Shown here: positions 7,636 to 16,914 of the stretch, one piece after another | How positions within the stretch are numbered: position 1 is the stretch's first letter | Layout of the letters: each line of letters begins with the position of its first letter | Origin: Kiloniellales bacterium | GTDB taxonomy: Bacteria; Pseudomonadota; Alphaproteobacteria; Kiloniellales; JAKSBE01 | Direction of reading: 5' to 3' | DNA: 64,000 bases | Assembly: GCA_030066685.1 (NCBI GenBank) | Contig: JASJBF010000038.1 | Location: 1 to 64,000 of the forward strand | Translations under genes and position numbers: made by a program | Notes under the pieces: generated by a model | The model's input: the letters and a program-made list of their open reading frames with translations, nothing else | Told to the model about the DNA's origin: nothing | The model's database searches: none

Positions 7636-10600
7636 TCCGCTACTTCGCGAGTCATCCGACCGCGGCCAACCTACTCATGATCCTGCTGCTGGCCTTCGGC
7701 GTCCTGGCCCTGCCGCAGTTGCTTCGCGAGACCTTTCCCGACTTCACGGTCGACGCGGTCGAGGTTCGGGTGCCTTATCCGGGCGCGGCAGCCGAGACGG
7801 TCGAAGAGGCGATCTGCCAGCGCCTCGAGGACGCGGTCGACGGCCTCACCGACCGCGGCGAGTTGCGCTGCGACGCCCGCGAAAGCCTGGGCACGGCGAC
7901 CATCGAGATGCGCGAAGGCGGCGACCTCGACCGCTTCCTGCGCGAGGTCAAAGCGGAGGTCGACGCCATCGACGACTTCCCGGAGCAGACCGAGGACGCG
8001 GTGGTCCGGCAGATCAACCTGGCCGACCGGGTGGTCTCGATCGCGGTTACCGGCCCGATGTCGGCGCCGCATCTCAAGGTCTATGCCGAGGCCCTGAAGG
8101 CGCGGCTGCTCCGCCTGCCCGAGGTCAGCCTGATCGATATCAAGGGCTTCTCCCAGCGCCAGATCCGCATTGCCCTGGATACCGCCCTGCTACGCCAGTA
8201 CGAGCTCAGCGCTCAGGACATCGCGGACAAGATCGGCCTGCAGAGCGTCGACCTGCCGGCCGGGACCATCGAGACCGGCGAGCGCGACATCTTCATCCGC
8301 TTCGCCGACGAGCGGCGCCGGCCAGAGGCTTTCGAGTCCCTGGTGCTGATGGGCGGCGATGCCGGGGGCGAGGTGACCCTGGGCCAGGTGGCCCGGATCT
8401 ACGATACCTTCGAGCTGGAGGAGGACCGGGTTCTCTTCAACGGCCGCCGCGCCGCCCTGCTGGCGGTCAGCAAGACCAAGGACCAGGACGCCCTGGTGGT
8501 GCGCGACGCGGTCGAGCGCTTCCTGGAGGCGGAGCGGGGCCGGGTTCCGCCCGGGGTCGCGTTCGCGCTGACCCGCGACGTCTCGGACATCGTCCGCGAC
8601 CGCCTGACCATGCTGGTCCGCAACGGCCTGCAGGGGCTGGTCCTGGTCTTCCTGGTGCTCTGGCTGTTCTTCTCCTTGCGGCTGTCGTTCTGGTCTGCCT
8701 TGGGACTGCCGGTGTCCTTCCTGGGCTCCCTGATGGTCATGGTGCTGATCGGCTATTCGCTGAACATGCTGACCATGGTCGCCCTGCTGATCGCCATCGG
8801 CATCATCATGGACGATTCCATCGTCATCGCCGAGAACGTCGCCCGCCTGCGCCGCGCCGGCCGGCCGCCGCTGGAGGCCGCGATCGAGGGCACGCGGCAG
8901 GTCGCGCCCGGCGTGGTGGCCTCCTTCCTGACCTCGATCTGCGTCTTCGCGCCGCTCGCCTTCCTCGAGGGCGACATCGGCAAGGTCCTCAAGGTGGTAC
9001 CTGTGGTCCTGATCCTGACCCTTGCGGTGAGCCTGATCGAGGCCTTCCTGATCCTGCCGCACCACATCCGTCACACTCCGGCGGACCCCAGAGGGAGCCG
9101 CTTCGGTCGCGCCTTCGAGCGCGGCTTCGAAGCCCTGCGGCAGAAGGTCCTGGGCCGGCTGATCGACGCGGCCGTGCGTTGGCGCTACCTCACCGCCGGC
9201 CTCGTGGTTATGGTCTTCCTGGTCTCGCTCTCGGCGATGGCCGGCGGGCTGTTGAAGTTCCGCGCCTTCCCCGACCTGGACAGCGACGTGGTCGAGGCGC
9301 GCATCCTGCTGCCCCAGGGCACGCCGCTCAGCCGCACGGTGGCGGCGGGCGAGCGGATCACCGAGGCGCTCGAGCGGGTCAACGCGGCCTTCACGCCGGA
9401 TCAGCCGGATCGGATGCCGCTGGTCCGCAACGTCCTGGTCCAGTTCAATACCAACGTCGACGCCTACGAAAGCGGCCCGCACGTCGCCACGGTAACGGCC
9501 GACCTGCTGAAGAGCGACCGGCGCCGGACCCACAGCGACGCCATCCTCGACCGCTGGCGCCGCGAGGTCGGCACCCTCCCCGACGTCCTCAGCCTGACCT
9601 TCAAGGACCCGCAGATCGGCCCCGGCGGCTCACCCATCGAGATCCGGCTGCAGGGCCGGGACCTTGCCGAGCTCAAGGCGGCTTCTCGCGAGCTGCTCGA
9701 CTGGCTGGCGCGCTACCGCGGGGTCGCCGACCTCAACGACGATTTGCGGCCGGGCAAGCCGGAGGTCTGGATGACCCTGCGCGAGGGCGCGACCCAGCTG
9801 GGCCTCGACGCGCGCAGCGTCGGCGGCCAGCTGCGCAGCGCTTTCCACGGCACCACGGCCTCGGAGATCCAGGTCGGTGCAGAGGACTTCGAGATCGACG
9901 TCCAGCTCGCCGGCGTCGGCCAGGACAGCCTGGGCGACCTTGACAACTTCCACGTGACCCTGCCGACCGGGGAGCAGGTGCCGCTCTCCGCCGTGGCGCA
10001 GACCGAAATTGGCCGCGGGTTTTCGCGGATCGGCCGAATCGACGGCCGACGCACGGTGACGATCCGCGGGGACGTCGACACCGAGGTCGCCAACGTCAAC
10101 GAGATCCTGGGCGACACGATCGCGCGCTTCCTGCCGGAGTTGAGCCGCCGATTTCCCGGTGTCGAGGTTGGACTCGAAGGCGAAATCGCCGAGCAGGGCA
10201 AGACACAGGCCTCGATGCTGCGCGGCTTCCTGCTCGGCCTGATCGGGGTCTTCCTCCTGCTCAGCTTCCAGTTTCGCGACTACGTCGAGCCGGTGATCGT
10301 GATGCTCGCCATCCCCTTCGCCCTGATCGGCGTGATCTGGGGGCACATCGCCCTGGGCCTCGACCTGTCGATGCCCAGCATGCTCGGCTTCGCCTCCCTG
10401 GCCGGCATCGTGGTCAACGACTCGATCCTGCTGTTGGTCTTCATCAAGCTGCGTGCGGCGGAGGGGCGGAGCGTCGTCGAGGCGGCCCGACGCGCCAGCC
10501 GCGACCGCTTTCGGGCGGTGCTGCTGACTTCGCTCACCACTATCGCCGGGTTGGTGCCGCTTCTCTTCGAGCAGAGCCAGCAGGCCCAGGTTCTCAAGCC

Positions 10601-10724
10601 TCTGATCGTGTCGCTGGCCTTCGGCCTGATGGCCTCGACGGTGTTGGTGCTGGTCGTGGTGCCGACGCTCTACGCCATTCTCGACGATTTACGCCCCGCC
10701 CGGACGGTCGCGGCCGAGGCATAG
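7632..10724 (+). CDS. RND-family efflux pump permease
   Basis: This is a 1030-aa proton-driven inner-membrane exporter of the AcrB/HAE superfamily. It has an N-terminal helix (PTAANLLMILLLAFGVLALP), a periplasmic porter domain, six helices, a second porter domain and six more helices. The paired proton-relay aspartates of helix 4 are in GIIMDDSIVIAENV (about residues 395-398). The end of the second half has GIVVNDSILLLVFIKLR. The GTG start overlaps the adaptor's stop (GTGA), so the two are translationally coupled. The divergent sequence, unlike canonical multidrug AcrB, and the absence of a local regulator leave the substrate open. A strong hairpin follows at 10747-10786. Confidence 0.92.
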   Translation: MIRYFASHPTAANLLMILLLAFGVLALPQLLRETFPDFTVDAVEVRVPYPGAAAETVEEAICQRLEDAVDGLTDRGELRCDARESLGTATIEMREGGDLDRFLREVKAEVDAIDDFPEQTEDAVVRQINLADRVVSIAVTGPMSAPHLKVYAEALKARLLRLPEVSLIDIKGFSQRQIRIALDTALLRQYELSAQDIADKIGLQSVDLPAGTIETGERDIFIRFADERRRPEAFESLVLMGGDAGGEVTLGQVARIYDTFELEEDRVLFNGRRAALLAVSKTKDQDALVVRDAVERFLEAERGRVPPGVAFALTRDVSDIVRDRLTMLVRNGLQGLVLVFLVLWLFFSLRLSFWSALGLPVSFLGSLMVMVLIGYSLNMLTMVALLIAIGIIMDDSIVIAENVARLRRAGRPPLEAAIEGTRQVAPGVVASFLTSICVFAPLAFLEGDIGKVLKVVPVVLILTLAVSLIEAFLILPHHIRHTPADPRGSRFGRAFERGFEALRQKVLGRLIDAAVRWRYLTAGLVVMVFLVSLSAMAGGLLKFRAFPDLDSDVVEARILLPQGTPLSRTVAAGERITEALERVNAAFTPDQPDRMPLVRNVLVQFNTNVDAYESGPHVATVTADLLKSDRRRTHSDAILDRWRREVGTLPDVLSLTFKDPQIGPGGSPIEIRLQGRDLAELKAASRELLDWLARYRGVADLNDDLRPGKPEVWMTLREGATQLGLDARSVGGQLRSAFHGTTASEIQVGAEDFEIDVQLAGVGQDSLGDLDNFHVTLPTGEQVPLSAVAQTEIGRGFSRIGRIDGRRTVTIRGDVDTEVANVNEILGDTIARFLPELSRRFPGVEVGLEGEIAEQGKTQASMLRGFLLGLIGVFLLLSFQFRDYVEPVIVMLAIPFALIGVIWGHIALGLDLSMPSMLGFASLAGIVVNDSILLLVFIKLRAAEGRSVVEAARRASRDRFRAVLLTSLTTIAGLVPLLFEQSQQAQVLKPLIVSLAFGLMASTVLVLVVVPTLYAILDDLRPARTVAAEA

Positions 10725-10746
10725 GCTTCGCGCGGCGGTAAAATAG

Positions 10747-10786
10747 GCAGGGTGGGCGCCGCCCCTTTGCCATTCGGCGCCCCTGC
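10747..10786. terminator. Bidirectional terminator hairpin between convergent genes
   Basis: Arms GCAG-GGT-GGGCGCCG (10747-10761) and CGGCGCCC-CTGC (10775-10786) form an 8-bp plus 4-bp stem around a 13-nt loop. It lies between the RND permease stop and the stop of the convergent DUF4397 gene, where a shared terminator is expected. No long T tract follows in either direction. Confidence 0.5.
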
Positions 10787-10802
10787 GAACCTGGAAACAG
10801 CG

Positions 10803-11528
10803 TCAGGAAGATTCGTCGGCTGTGTCCTGGGCCAGGACGATGAGGTCGAAAGTGCCGTTTGCCAGCGAACCGACCGCGAAGGCCGTGTAGCTCACCTGCT
10901 CGTCCAGAGTGACATTGATCTTGGCGACCGACTTGAAGCTGGTGTCCGGCGAGATCCGCACTTGATAGTCGCCCGCTGCAGCGTCGCTGGGGAAGCTCTG
11001 CTCGCCGTTGGCCAAGCCGTCGATGAAGAGGCCGCTGCGGTAGGAGCCGCGCTTCGGCCGAACCAGGACGTCGACGGGCGGCGCAACGGCCGCGTGGACG
11101 ACGGCCAGACGGGTATCGTAGACGCCCAGGGTCGACACGTTGTTGCTGACCTTCGTCAAGGTCGGGGAGGCGCTCTGATTCAGGTGGGCGATGACGGAGG
11201 CGTTCTCGAAGGCCGACAGGTCGATCCGGCTGGTCAAGACTAGAAGTCCCTGGCAGGGCTTGTCCGTATCGGCCAGCGAAACCGCGATTTCGTAGCTGCC
11301 GGCCGGCAAGGCCACATCGCGGGCGATGTCGCCGAAGGACACGCCGGTCAGCGCGCAGTCGCCGTCGACCGATATGTCGACCGGCAAGGACTCTTCGAGG
11401 CCGAGATCGGTGCCGTTGATGCCGTGGATGACCTGGACGCTGGCATCCTGAGCCTGCGCCGGCTGCGCCCAGGCCTGCACGGCCACAAGACCGGCGGTGG
11501 CTATAACCAGGGTAGAAAGAGTCTTCAT
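10803..11528 (-). CDS. Secreted DUF4397-domain protein
   Basis: This 241-aa exported protein has a Sec signal peptide (hydrophobic LVIATAGLVAVQAWA, cleavage near AQAQ-D at about 27). The mature part contains a DUF4397 repeat: DASVQVIHGINGTDLG, then PVDISVDG, LPAGSYEIAVSL and later RLAVVHAAVAPPVDVLVRP. It is an all-beta domain found in cell-surface and secreted proteins and recalls an immunoglobulin-like or carbohydrate-binding fold. No catalytic motif is visible. It is monocistronic and convergent with the RND operon. The periplasm or exterior is its likely site; its function is unknown. Confidence 0.8.
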   Translation of the reverse strand: MKTLSTLVIATAGLVAVQAWAQPAQAQDASVQVIHGINGTDLGLEESLPVDISVDGDCALTGVSFGDIARDVALPAGSYEIAVSLADTDKPCQGLLVLTSRIDLSAFENASVIAHLNQSASPTLTKVSNNVSTLGVYDTRLAVVHAAVAPPVDVLVRPKRGSYRSGLFIDGLANGEQSFPSDAAAGDYQVRISPDTSFKSVAKINVTLDEQVSYTAFAVGSLANGTFDLIVLAQDTADESS

Positions 11529-11722
11529 GACGTACCTCCCATAGGTTAGGAATGCTTCTCCCTACGGTGCGGTCTTCGGATTGGATGTACGCCCCAGGTG
11601 ACGCTTTGTTGAAACCTCGCGCCGGGGCGGCCAAGCCGGTCTCCGATCGGCAAGTGCAGAAGCCCTTGACTCGCGGTGCGCGGTGCAGCAAAGTCCAGAA
11701 CGCTTAATCTGAACAAGATATC

Positions 11723-12310
11723 ATGCCCTGGGAAAAGTCCTTCGATCGCCAAGAGGCGCTGCATGAGGCGATGCTGCTGTTCTGGCGGCAGGGCTACGAG
11801 GACACCTCGATCAGCGATATCGCCGAGGTGACCGGGGCAAGCCGCTACGGCCTCTACGACGAGTTCGGCGACAAGCACGCGCTCTACCTCGAAGCCCTGG
11901 AACATTACGGCGAGATCCTGATCGCGCAGCTGATCGGGCCGCTCGAGCGCTCCGATGCCGCCTTGCCCGAGCTTCTGGGCTACCGGGATCGGCTCCTGGC
12001 CAGCGTCGATACCGAGATCGGGCGCCTGGGATGCTTCCTCTGCCTCTCCGGCGTGGATCTCGGCCCCAGCGACCCCGAGGTGTCGGCGCGAGTCGCCGCC
12101 ACCTTCCAGCGGGTCATCGCCGCCGTGACGCGGGCCTTCGAGAACGCCGAGGCCGAGGGCGACTGGCAGTCGCAGCTGAGCCCGCAGGAAGCCGCCGAGG
12201 TGATCGCTGCGGCGGTCCAGGGCGCGGCCGTTTTCCTGCGTTCGGGGCGCGACCCCGCCGCCGTTGCGCGCGGCCTCAAGAACAGCTTCGCGGCGGTGCT
12301 GAGGGGGTAA
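11723..12310 (+). CDS. TetR/AcrR-family transcriptional regulator
   Basis: This is a 195-aa TetR regulator. The N-terminal HTH (residues 9-55) reads ALHEAMLLFWRQGYEDTSIS followed by IAEVTGASRYGLYDEFGDKH, with the usual recognition-helix tyrosine. A helical ligand-binding C-terminal domain follows, in which GCFLCLSGVDLG recalls the TetR_C domain of the AcrR/ComR type. It starts with ATG after a weak ribosome site. The haloalkane dehalogenase gene begins 52 bp downstream on the same strand, with a near-palindrome between them, so this regulator probably represses the dehalogenase gene. That is inference from position. Confidence 0.9.
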   Translation: MPWEKSFDRQEALHEAMLLFWRQGYEDTSISDIAEVTGASRYGLYDEFGDKHALYLEALEHYGEILIAQLIGPLERSDAALPELLGYRDRLLASVDTEIGRLGCFLCLSGVDLGPSDPEVSARVAATFQRVIAAVTRAFENAEAEGDWQSQLSPQEAAEVIAAAVQGAAVFLRSGRDPAAVARGLKNSFAAVLRG

Positions 12311-12327
12311 AAATTTTTGTCCGGTCC

Positions 12328-12341
12328 AGACTGTACGTTCT
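12328..12341. promoter_or_regulatory. Candidate TetR operator before the dehalogenase gene
   Basis: AGACTGTACGTTCT is a near-perfect dyad around GTAC (10 of 14 positions symmetric), the form of many TetR-family operators. It lies between the regulator's stop and the ribosome site AAAGGAG (12347-12353) of the dehalogenase, where it could control a dehalogenase promoter. The preceding AAAAATTTTT run may be part of that promoter. Confidence 0.4.
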
Positions 12342-12362
12342 GAAGAAAGGAGCCGAGCTGCG

Positions 12363-13343
12363 ATGAAGCCGAGAATCCTCTTTCCGGGCCTGCTGGGCCT
12401 TTTGACCCTGGTTGCGGCGCCACTTGCGGCCCAGGACGCAAAGCCGAGCTACCGCCCGCCGCTTTCGGCCGACTTTCCATACGAATCCCGCTTCGTCGAA
12501 GTCCTCGGTTCGCGGATCTACTACATCGAAGCGGGCCAGGGGGCGCCCATCCTCCTGCTTCACGGCAACCCCACGTCCTCCTACCTCTGGCGCAACGTCA
12601 TCCCCTTCCTAGAGCCCCACGGCCGGGTCATCGCGCCCGACCTGATCGGCTTCGGCCGCTCGGACAAGCCGGACATCGGCTACACCTTCGTCGAGCATCG
12701 CGCCTACGTCGCCGGCTTCATCGCGGCCCTGGGCCTGGAGGGGCTGACCCTGGTTTTGCATGACTGGGGCTCGGCGCTGGGCTTCGACTACGCGATGCGC
12801 AGCAACGGCCGGGTCCGGGCCATTGCCTTCATGGAGGCCCTGGTGCCGCCGGTCTTTCCAATGGAGTCCTTTGCCGACATGGGCCCCTACGAGCAGTTGT
12901 TCCGTGACATGCGGGATCCGGCCAAGGGGCCCATCATGGTGATTCGGGACAACGCCTTCATCGAGCAGATCCTGCCCAGCGCGGTGCTGCGCGACCTGAC
13001 GCCGGAGGAGATGGCCGCCTACCGCGCACCCTTCGCCGAGGTCTCGGCGCGCAAGCCGATCCTGGTCTGGCCAAACCAGATTCCGATCGGCGGCGAGCCC
13101 GAGGAGGTCGCGGCCATCGTCGAGTCCTACGGCGCCTGGCTGCGCGAGACCGAGATCCCGCTACTGCACCTCTACGCCTCGCCGGGCGCGCTCAACCCGC
13201 CCGAGGTCGCAGCCTGGCTCGCCGGCAACCTCAGGAACATCGAGACCGCTTTCGTCGGCGGCGGGCTGCATTACATTCAGGAGGACCAGCCCGAAGCCAT
13301 CGGCCGCGCGCTCGCCGACTGGCTGCGGCGGACCGGCGGATGA
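12363..13343 (+). CDS. Haloalkane dehalogenase, exported form
   Basis: Haloalkane dehalogenases (EC 3.8.1.5) hydrolyse carbon-halogen bonds to alcohol and halide. The 326-aa alpha/beta hydrolase has the full subfamily II (LinB/DhaA-like) set. The nucleophile is Asp134 with halide-binding Trp135 (LVLHDWGSALG). The second halide ligand is Asn69 (LLLHGNPTSSYLWRN), the acid is Glu158 (AFMEAL), and the base is His303 (GLHYIQED). The Asp-to-Glu spacing of 24 equals that of LinB, and LYASPGALNPPE is also family-typical. The first 23 residues (LFPGLLGLLTLVAAPLAAQD) look like a cleavable signal peptide, so the enzyme is probably periplasmic, unlike the well-known cytoplasmic ones. It lies directly behind a TetR gene. 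The natural substrate is not predictable. Confidence 0.88.
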   Translation: MKPRILFPGLLGLLTLVAAPLAAQDAKPSYRPPLSADFPYESRFVEVLGSRIYYIEAGQGAPILLLHGNPTSSYLWRNVIPFLEPHGRVIAPDLIGFGRSDKPDIGYTFVEHRAYVAGFIAALGLEGLTLVLHDWGSALGFDYAMRSNGRVRAIAFMEALVPPVFPMESFADMGPYEQLFRDMRDPAKGPIMVIRDNAFIEQILPSAVLRDLTPEEMAAYRAPFAEVSARKPILVWPNQIPIGGEPEEVAAIVESYGAWLRETEIPLLHLYASPGALNPPEVAAWLAGNLRNIETAFVGGGLHYIQEDQPEAIGRALADWLRRTGG

Positions 13344-13371
13344 ACGCGCCGCGATCACCCGGGAGGCCGAG

Positions 13372-14058
13372 ATGACTCCGTTTCAGGATCTCTTCGATAT
13401 CGCCGCCCGGCGCAAGGGCGGGGCGGCGGCCCTGGAGGCGCTCTTGCCTTCGCCCGAAAGCCCGGAGGCCCTGGCCCGAATTCCCGACGACCGCTGGCTC
13501 GCCGGGATGACCAAGCGGATCTTCCAGGCCGGCTTCGTCTGGCGGGTGATCGAGGACAAGTGGCCGGGCTTCGAGGCCGCCTTCGAGGGCTTCGAGCCGC
13601 GGCGCTGGCAGATGATGTCCGACGAGGACCTGGATCGCCTGGTCGTGGACCAGCGCATCGTGCGCAACGCCAAGAAGATCCTGACCGTGCGCGACAACGC
13701 CAGGCTGCTCTGCGAGCTGGCGGCCGAGCGAGGCTCGGCCGCCAAGGCCTTCGCCGACTGGCCGAGCGAGGACTACATCGGCCTGCTCGATCTCCTGAAG
13801 ACCCGGGGCAGCCGCCTGGGCGGCTCGACCGCGCAGTACTTTCTGCGCTTCATGGGCAAGGACTCCTTCATGACCTCGGGCGACGTCGCCGTGGCCCTGA
13901 TCCGCGAGGGCGTGGTCGACAAGCCGCCGACCGGCAAAGGCGCGCTCAAGAAGGTGCAGAGCGCCTTCAACGTCTGGATGGAGGAGAGCGGCCGGCCGCT
14001 CACCCATATCAGCCGCGTCCTGGCCTTCACGGTGCCGGGCGAGGGCGAGGAGACCTGA
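13372..14058 (+). CDS. DNA-3-methyladenine glycosylase I (Tag)-family protein
   Basis: This 228-aa protein of the Tag/HhH glycosylase superfamily would excise alkylated adenines in base-excision repair. Family-like elements are IFQAGFVWRVIEDKWPGFEAAF near residue 50 (compare the ISW helix of Tag), RIVRNAKKILTVRDNA near 95, and the C-terminal SGDVAVALIREGVVDKPPTGK near 165. It is longer than E. coli Tag (187 aa) and lacks that enzyme's N-terminal zinc-binding Cys, so it is a divergent alphaproteobacterial subgroup and activity is not assured. It starts 28 bp after the dehalogenase gene on the same strand with GGGAGGCCGAG before the ATG, so co-transcription is possible. Confidence 0.72.
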   Translation: MTPFQDLFDIAARRKGGAAALEALLPSPESPEALARIPDDRWLAGMTKRIFQAGFVWRVIEDKWPGFEAAFEGFEPRRWQMMSDEDLDRLVVDQRIVRNAKKILTVRDNARLLCELAAERGSAAKAFADWPSEDYIGLLDLLKTRGSRLGGSTAQYFLRFMGKDSFMTSGDVAVALIREGVVDKPPTGKGALKKVQSAFNVWMEESGRPLTHISRVLAFTVPGEGEET

Positions 14059-14257
14059 GCCTCGACGCCGCGACCGCCGGATGCCCGCCGGCCTGGCCAT
14101 CGGCTGGGGTTTCCCGCCCCGGCAGGCGGCGATCGGACGTCTTGGTTGCGCCCGATCTGGCCTTTGCCTAAACCTGCTCATGATGCGAAGCGCCGTGGAG
14201 GGTCAAGCGCCCGAACGACAAGGGCCGGCCCGGCGCCGTCCAAGGAGGGAGGTGATC

Positions 14258-15322
14258 ATGGTCTTCATGGCGCGACGGGGCGCGGCAGGCCGGCTGCTCG
14301 GCGGTCTTTTCGGCCTGGCGTTGATCGCCCTGGGGCCGGCGACGGCCGCACGGGCCGCGGAAAAGGTGACGGTCGCCGCGTTGACCTTCGTCTCCTCCTC
14401 GCCGCTCTTCATCGCCTACGAGAAGGGCTACTTCGCCGAGGCCGGGCTGGAGGTCGAGTTCAAGTTCTTCCGGGCGGCGCAGCCGGTGGCGGTGGCCATC
14501 GCCGCGGGCGACGCCGACTTCGGGGTCACCGCCTTCACCGCCGGCTTCTTCAACCTGGCGGGCAAGGGCGCGCTCAAGGTGATCGGCGCCCAGCTGCACG
14601 AGCGTCCCGGCTACGACGGCTCGGCGATCCTGGTCTCCAACAAGGCGCACGCCGCGGGCTTCACCTCGGTCGACAAGTTCCCCGGGCATTCCTTCGCCAT
14701 GACCCAGGTCGGCTCCTCCTTCCACTACATGATCGGCCGGGTCTCGGAGGCGGCCGGTTTTCCGCTCGATCAGGTGACGCTCAAGCCGCTGCAGGCGGTG
14801 CCCAACATGATCGGCGCCCTGAAGAGCGGTCAGGTCGACGCCATGATCATCGTGCCGCACATCGCCAAGCCGCTTGAGGCGGCCGGCGCCGCCAAGATCA
14901 TCGGCTGGGTGCGCGACTACGCGCCCTACCAGGTCGGCGGGCTCTTCACATCGAGCCGCAACGTCGCCGAGCGGCCGGAGCTGGTGCGCGCCTTCGCAGA
15001 GGCCTACCGCCGGGGCGCCGGCGACTACGCCGAAGCCTTCCTGGCGCGCGATGCCGAGGGCAAGCCGGTCGCTGCGAAGTCGACCGAGGAGACGGTCGCG
15101 CTGATCCACCGCTACGTCTACAAGGACAACCCGCCGGAGAAGGCCTTCCCCAAGATCCGCAACGGCGCCATGTACATCGACGCCGAGGCCCGGCTCGACG
15201 TCGCCGACGTCCACGAGCAGGTGCGCTGGTACCAGGACAAGGGCCTGGTCGACTCCAGCGTCGATCCGGCGAAGATCATCGACACCGGCTTCCTGCCCGC
15301 CCTGCCGGGGACCGAGAGGTAG
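14258..15322 (+). CDS. ABC transporter substrate-binding protein (NitT/TauT type)
   Basis: This 354-aa periplasmic binding protein belongs to the NMT1/SsuA/TauA family. The signal peptide covers roughly residues 1-30 (GRLLGGLFGLALIALGPATA, then ARAAEK). The mature part starts with VTVAALTFVSSSPLFIAYEK and shows the family landmarks EKGYFAEAGLEVEF and GDADFGVTAFT. ATG 14258 has AAGGAGGGA eight bases upstream, and the signal peptide begins right there. It is first in a binding protein / ATPase / permease operon. Relatives bind sulfonates, nitrate, thiamine precursors and other small molecules; the ligand here cannot be assigned. Confidence 0.9.
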   Translation: MVFMARRGAAGRLLGGLFGLALIALGPATAARAAEKVTVAALTFVSSSPLFIAYEKGYFAEAGLEVEFKFFRAAQPVAVAIAAGDADFGVTAFTAGFFNLAGKGALKVIGAQLHERPGYDGSAILVSNKAHAAGFTSVDKFPGHSFAMTQVGSSFHYMIGRVSEAAGFPLDQVTLKPLQAVPNMIGALKSGQVDAMIIVPHIAKPLEAAGAAKIIGWVRDYAPYQVGGLFTSSRNVAERPELVRAFAEAYRRGAGDYAEAFLARDAEGKPVAAKSTEETVALIHRYVYKDNPPEKAFPKIRNGAMYIDAEARLDVADVHEQVRWYQDKGLVDSSVDPAKIIDTGFLPALPGTER

Positions 15323-15347
15323 CGGCCCGTACGCGGGTGCTCCGGCG

Positions 15348-16118
15348 ATGCGGCTGGAGGTCAGCCAGGTCGGCCACCATTACGACGACCTGACGGTCCT
15401 CGAGGGCATCGATCTCTCGGTCGAGGCCGGCGAGGTGCTGGCCCTGATCGGGCCCTCGGGCTGCGGCAAGTCGACCCTGCTGTCGATCCTGGGCGGGCTG
15501 CTGCGGCCCAGCAGCGGGGCGGTGTTCCGCGAGGGCGACCTGCCCGCGGGCTGCCTGGTGCCCATGACCTACGTCTTCCAGGACTTCGCCCTGCTGCCCT
15601 GGCGCAGCGTCGAGGGCAACGTCCGGCTGGTGCTGGAGGACCAGCCCCTGACCCCCGCCGAACGCGCCGAGCGCGTGACGGAGGTCCTGGCCCTGACCGG
15701 GCTCGCCGACTTTCGGAGCGCCTATCCCAAGCAGCTCTCCGGCGGCATGCGCCAGCGCCTGGGCATCGCCCGGGCCCTGGCGGTGCGGCCCGCGGTCCTG
15801 CTGATGGACGAGCCGCTCTCGGCCCTCGACGCCCAGACCCGCAGCCTTCTCCTCGAGGACTTCGCCGCGCTCTTCGCCCGGACCCGGGCGACCGCGGTCT
15901 ACGTGACCCACAACCTCGCCGAAGCCCTGCGCCTCGCCGACCGGGTGGCGGTGCTGTCGAGGCGGCCCGGGCGCCTCAAGGCGCTGCTGCCGATTCCCAT
16001 TGCGGTGGCGGATCGCAAGGCCGGCGACCCGGCCCTGGCCGAGATCGAGGGGCGGCTCTGGGACCTGATTCGCGAGGAGGCCGCAGCCGCCGACAAGGAG
16101 CTCGGCGATGTCGCCTGA
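15348..16118 (+). CDS. ABC transporter ATP-binding protein (NitT/TauT type)
   Basis: This 256-aa ATPase energises the importer. Visible motifs are Walker A GPSGCGKST (about 34-42), a Q loop in TYVFQDFALLPWRSV, the signature LSGGMRQRLGIARAL, Walker B VLLMDEPLSALD and the switch His in YVTHNLAEAL. The Q-loop phrase LLPWR is characteristic of the SsuB/TauB/NrtD group. It starts 25 bp after the binding-protein gene and overlaps the permease gene by 11 nt, so the three are co-translated. Confidence 0.93.
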   Translation: MRLEVSQVGHHYDDLTVLEGIDLSVEAGEVLALIGPSGCGKSTLLSILGGLLRPSSGAVFREGDLPAGCLVPMTYVFQDFALLPWRSVEGNVRLVLEDQPLTPAERAERVTEVLALTGLADFRSAYPKQLSGGMRQRLGIARALAVRPAVLLMDEPLSALDAQTRSLLLEDFAALFARTRATAVYVTHNLAEALRLADRVAVLSRRPGRLKALLPIPIAVADRKAGDPALAEIEGRLWDLIREEAAAADKELGDVA

Positions 16119-16914
16119 GCCGCGGCATCTCGACCGCGGGCCGGTGCCCTTCCGCGCCCGCGGCTTTGCGCCGCGCCTGGTGCCGCTCGCCGCCTGGGGC
16201 AGCTTCCTCGGAGTCATCCTGCTCTGGCAACTCGGCTCGGCGGGGGGCGTGATCCCGGCCCTGGTCCTGCCGAGCCCCTGGGAGGTTCTCCAGGCCCTCT
16301 GGGCCCTGGCGGTCTCGGGCGAGCTCTGGCGCCACTTCGCGGCCTCGCTGCAGCGGCTGCTGGCCGGCTGGACCCTGGGCACCCTGGCCGGCCTGCTGGT
16401 CGGCCTCGCGGTCGGGATGTTCACCTGGGCGCGCTCGCCCGGCATCGCCTTCGTCTCGGCGCTCTTCCCGATCCCGAAGATCGCCCTCTTGCCGCTGTTC
16501 ATCATCTGGTTCGGCATCGGCGAGCCCTCGAAAGTCGCGACCATCGCCTTCGGAGTCTTCTTTCCGACCGTGATCAACACCTTCGGCGGGGTCGACAACG
16601 TCTCGCGCAGCCTGATCCGCATGGGCCAGAGCTTCGACCTGCCGACCCGCTCGATCGTGCGCAAGATCGTCCTGCCGGGCGCCCTGCCGGCAATCCTGTC
16701 GGGCTTCCGGATCTCCGCCTCGATCGCGATCATCCTTCTGATCGCCGCCGAGATGATCGGCGCGGAGTACGGCGTCGGCGCCCTGGTGCTGGCGGCCGGC
16801 AACCTCTACCAGATCGACCAGCTCCTGGCCGGCGTGGTGGTCCTGTCGCTGCTCGGGCTCTGCGTCTCCGCCGTGCTGTCCCGGCTCGAAGCCTGGCTGC
16901 TGGCCTGGCGCTGA
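16108..16914 (+). CDS. ABC transporter permease (NitT/TauT type)
   Basis: This 268-aa inner-membrane permease has about six helices (first at 22-42, LVPLAAWGSFLGVILLWQLG). The EAA coupling loop, SLIRMGQSFDLPTRSIVRKI followed by VLPGALPAILSGFRIS, meets the ATPase. FPIPKIALLPLFIIWFGIGE is the typical SsuC/TauC stretch. It ends the operon and is followed immediately by a large inverted repeat. No fourth subunit is present. Confidence 0.93.
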   Translation: MSPEPRHLDRGPVPFRARGFAPRLVPLAAWGSFLGVILLWQLGSAGGVIPALVLPSPWEVLQALWALAVSGELWRHFAASLQRLLAGWTLGTLAGLLVGLAVGMFTWARSPGIAFVSALFPIPKIALLPLFIIWFGIGEPSKVATIAFGVFFPTVINTFGGVDNVSRSLIRMGQSFDLPTRSIVRKIVLPGALPAILSGFRISASIAIILLIAAEMIGAEYGVGALVLAAGNLYQIDQLLAGVVVLSLLGLCVSAVLSRLEAWLLAWR

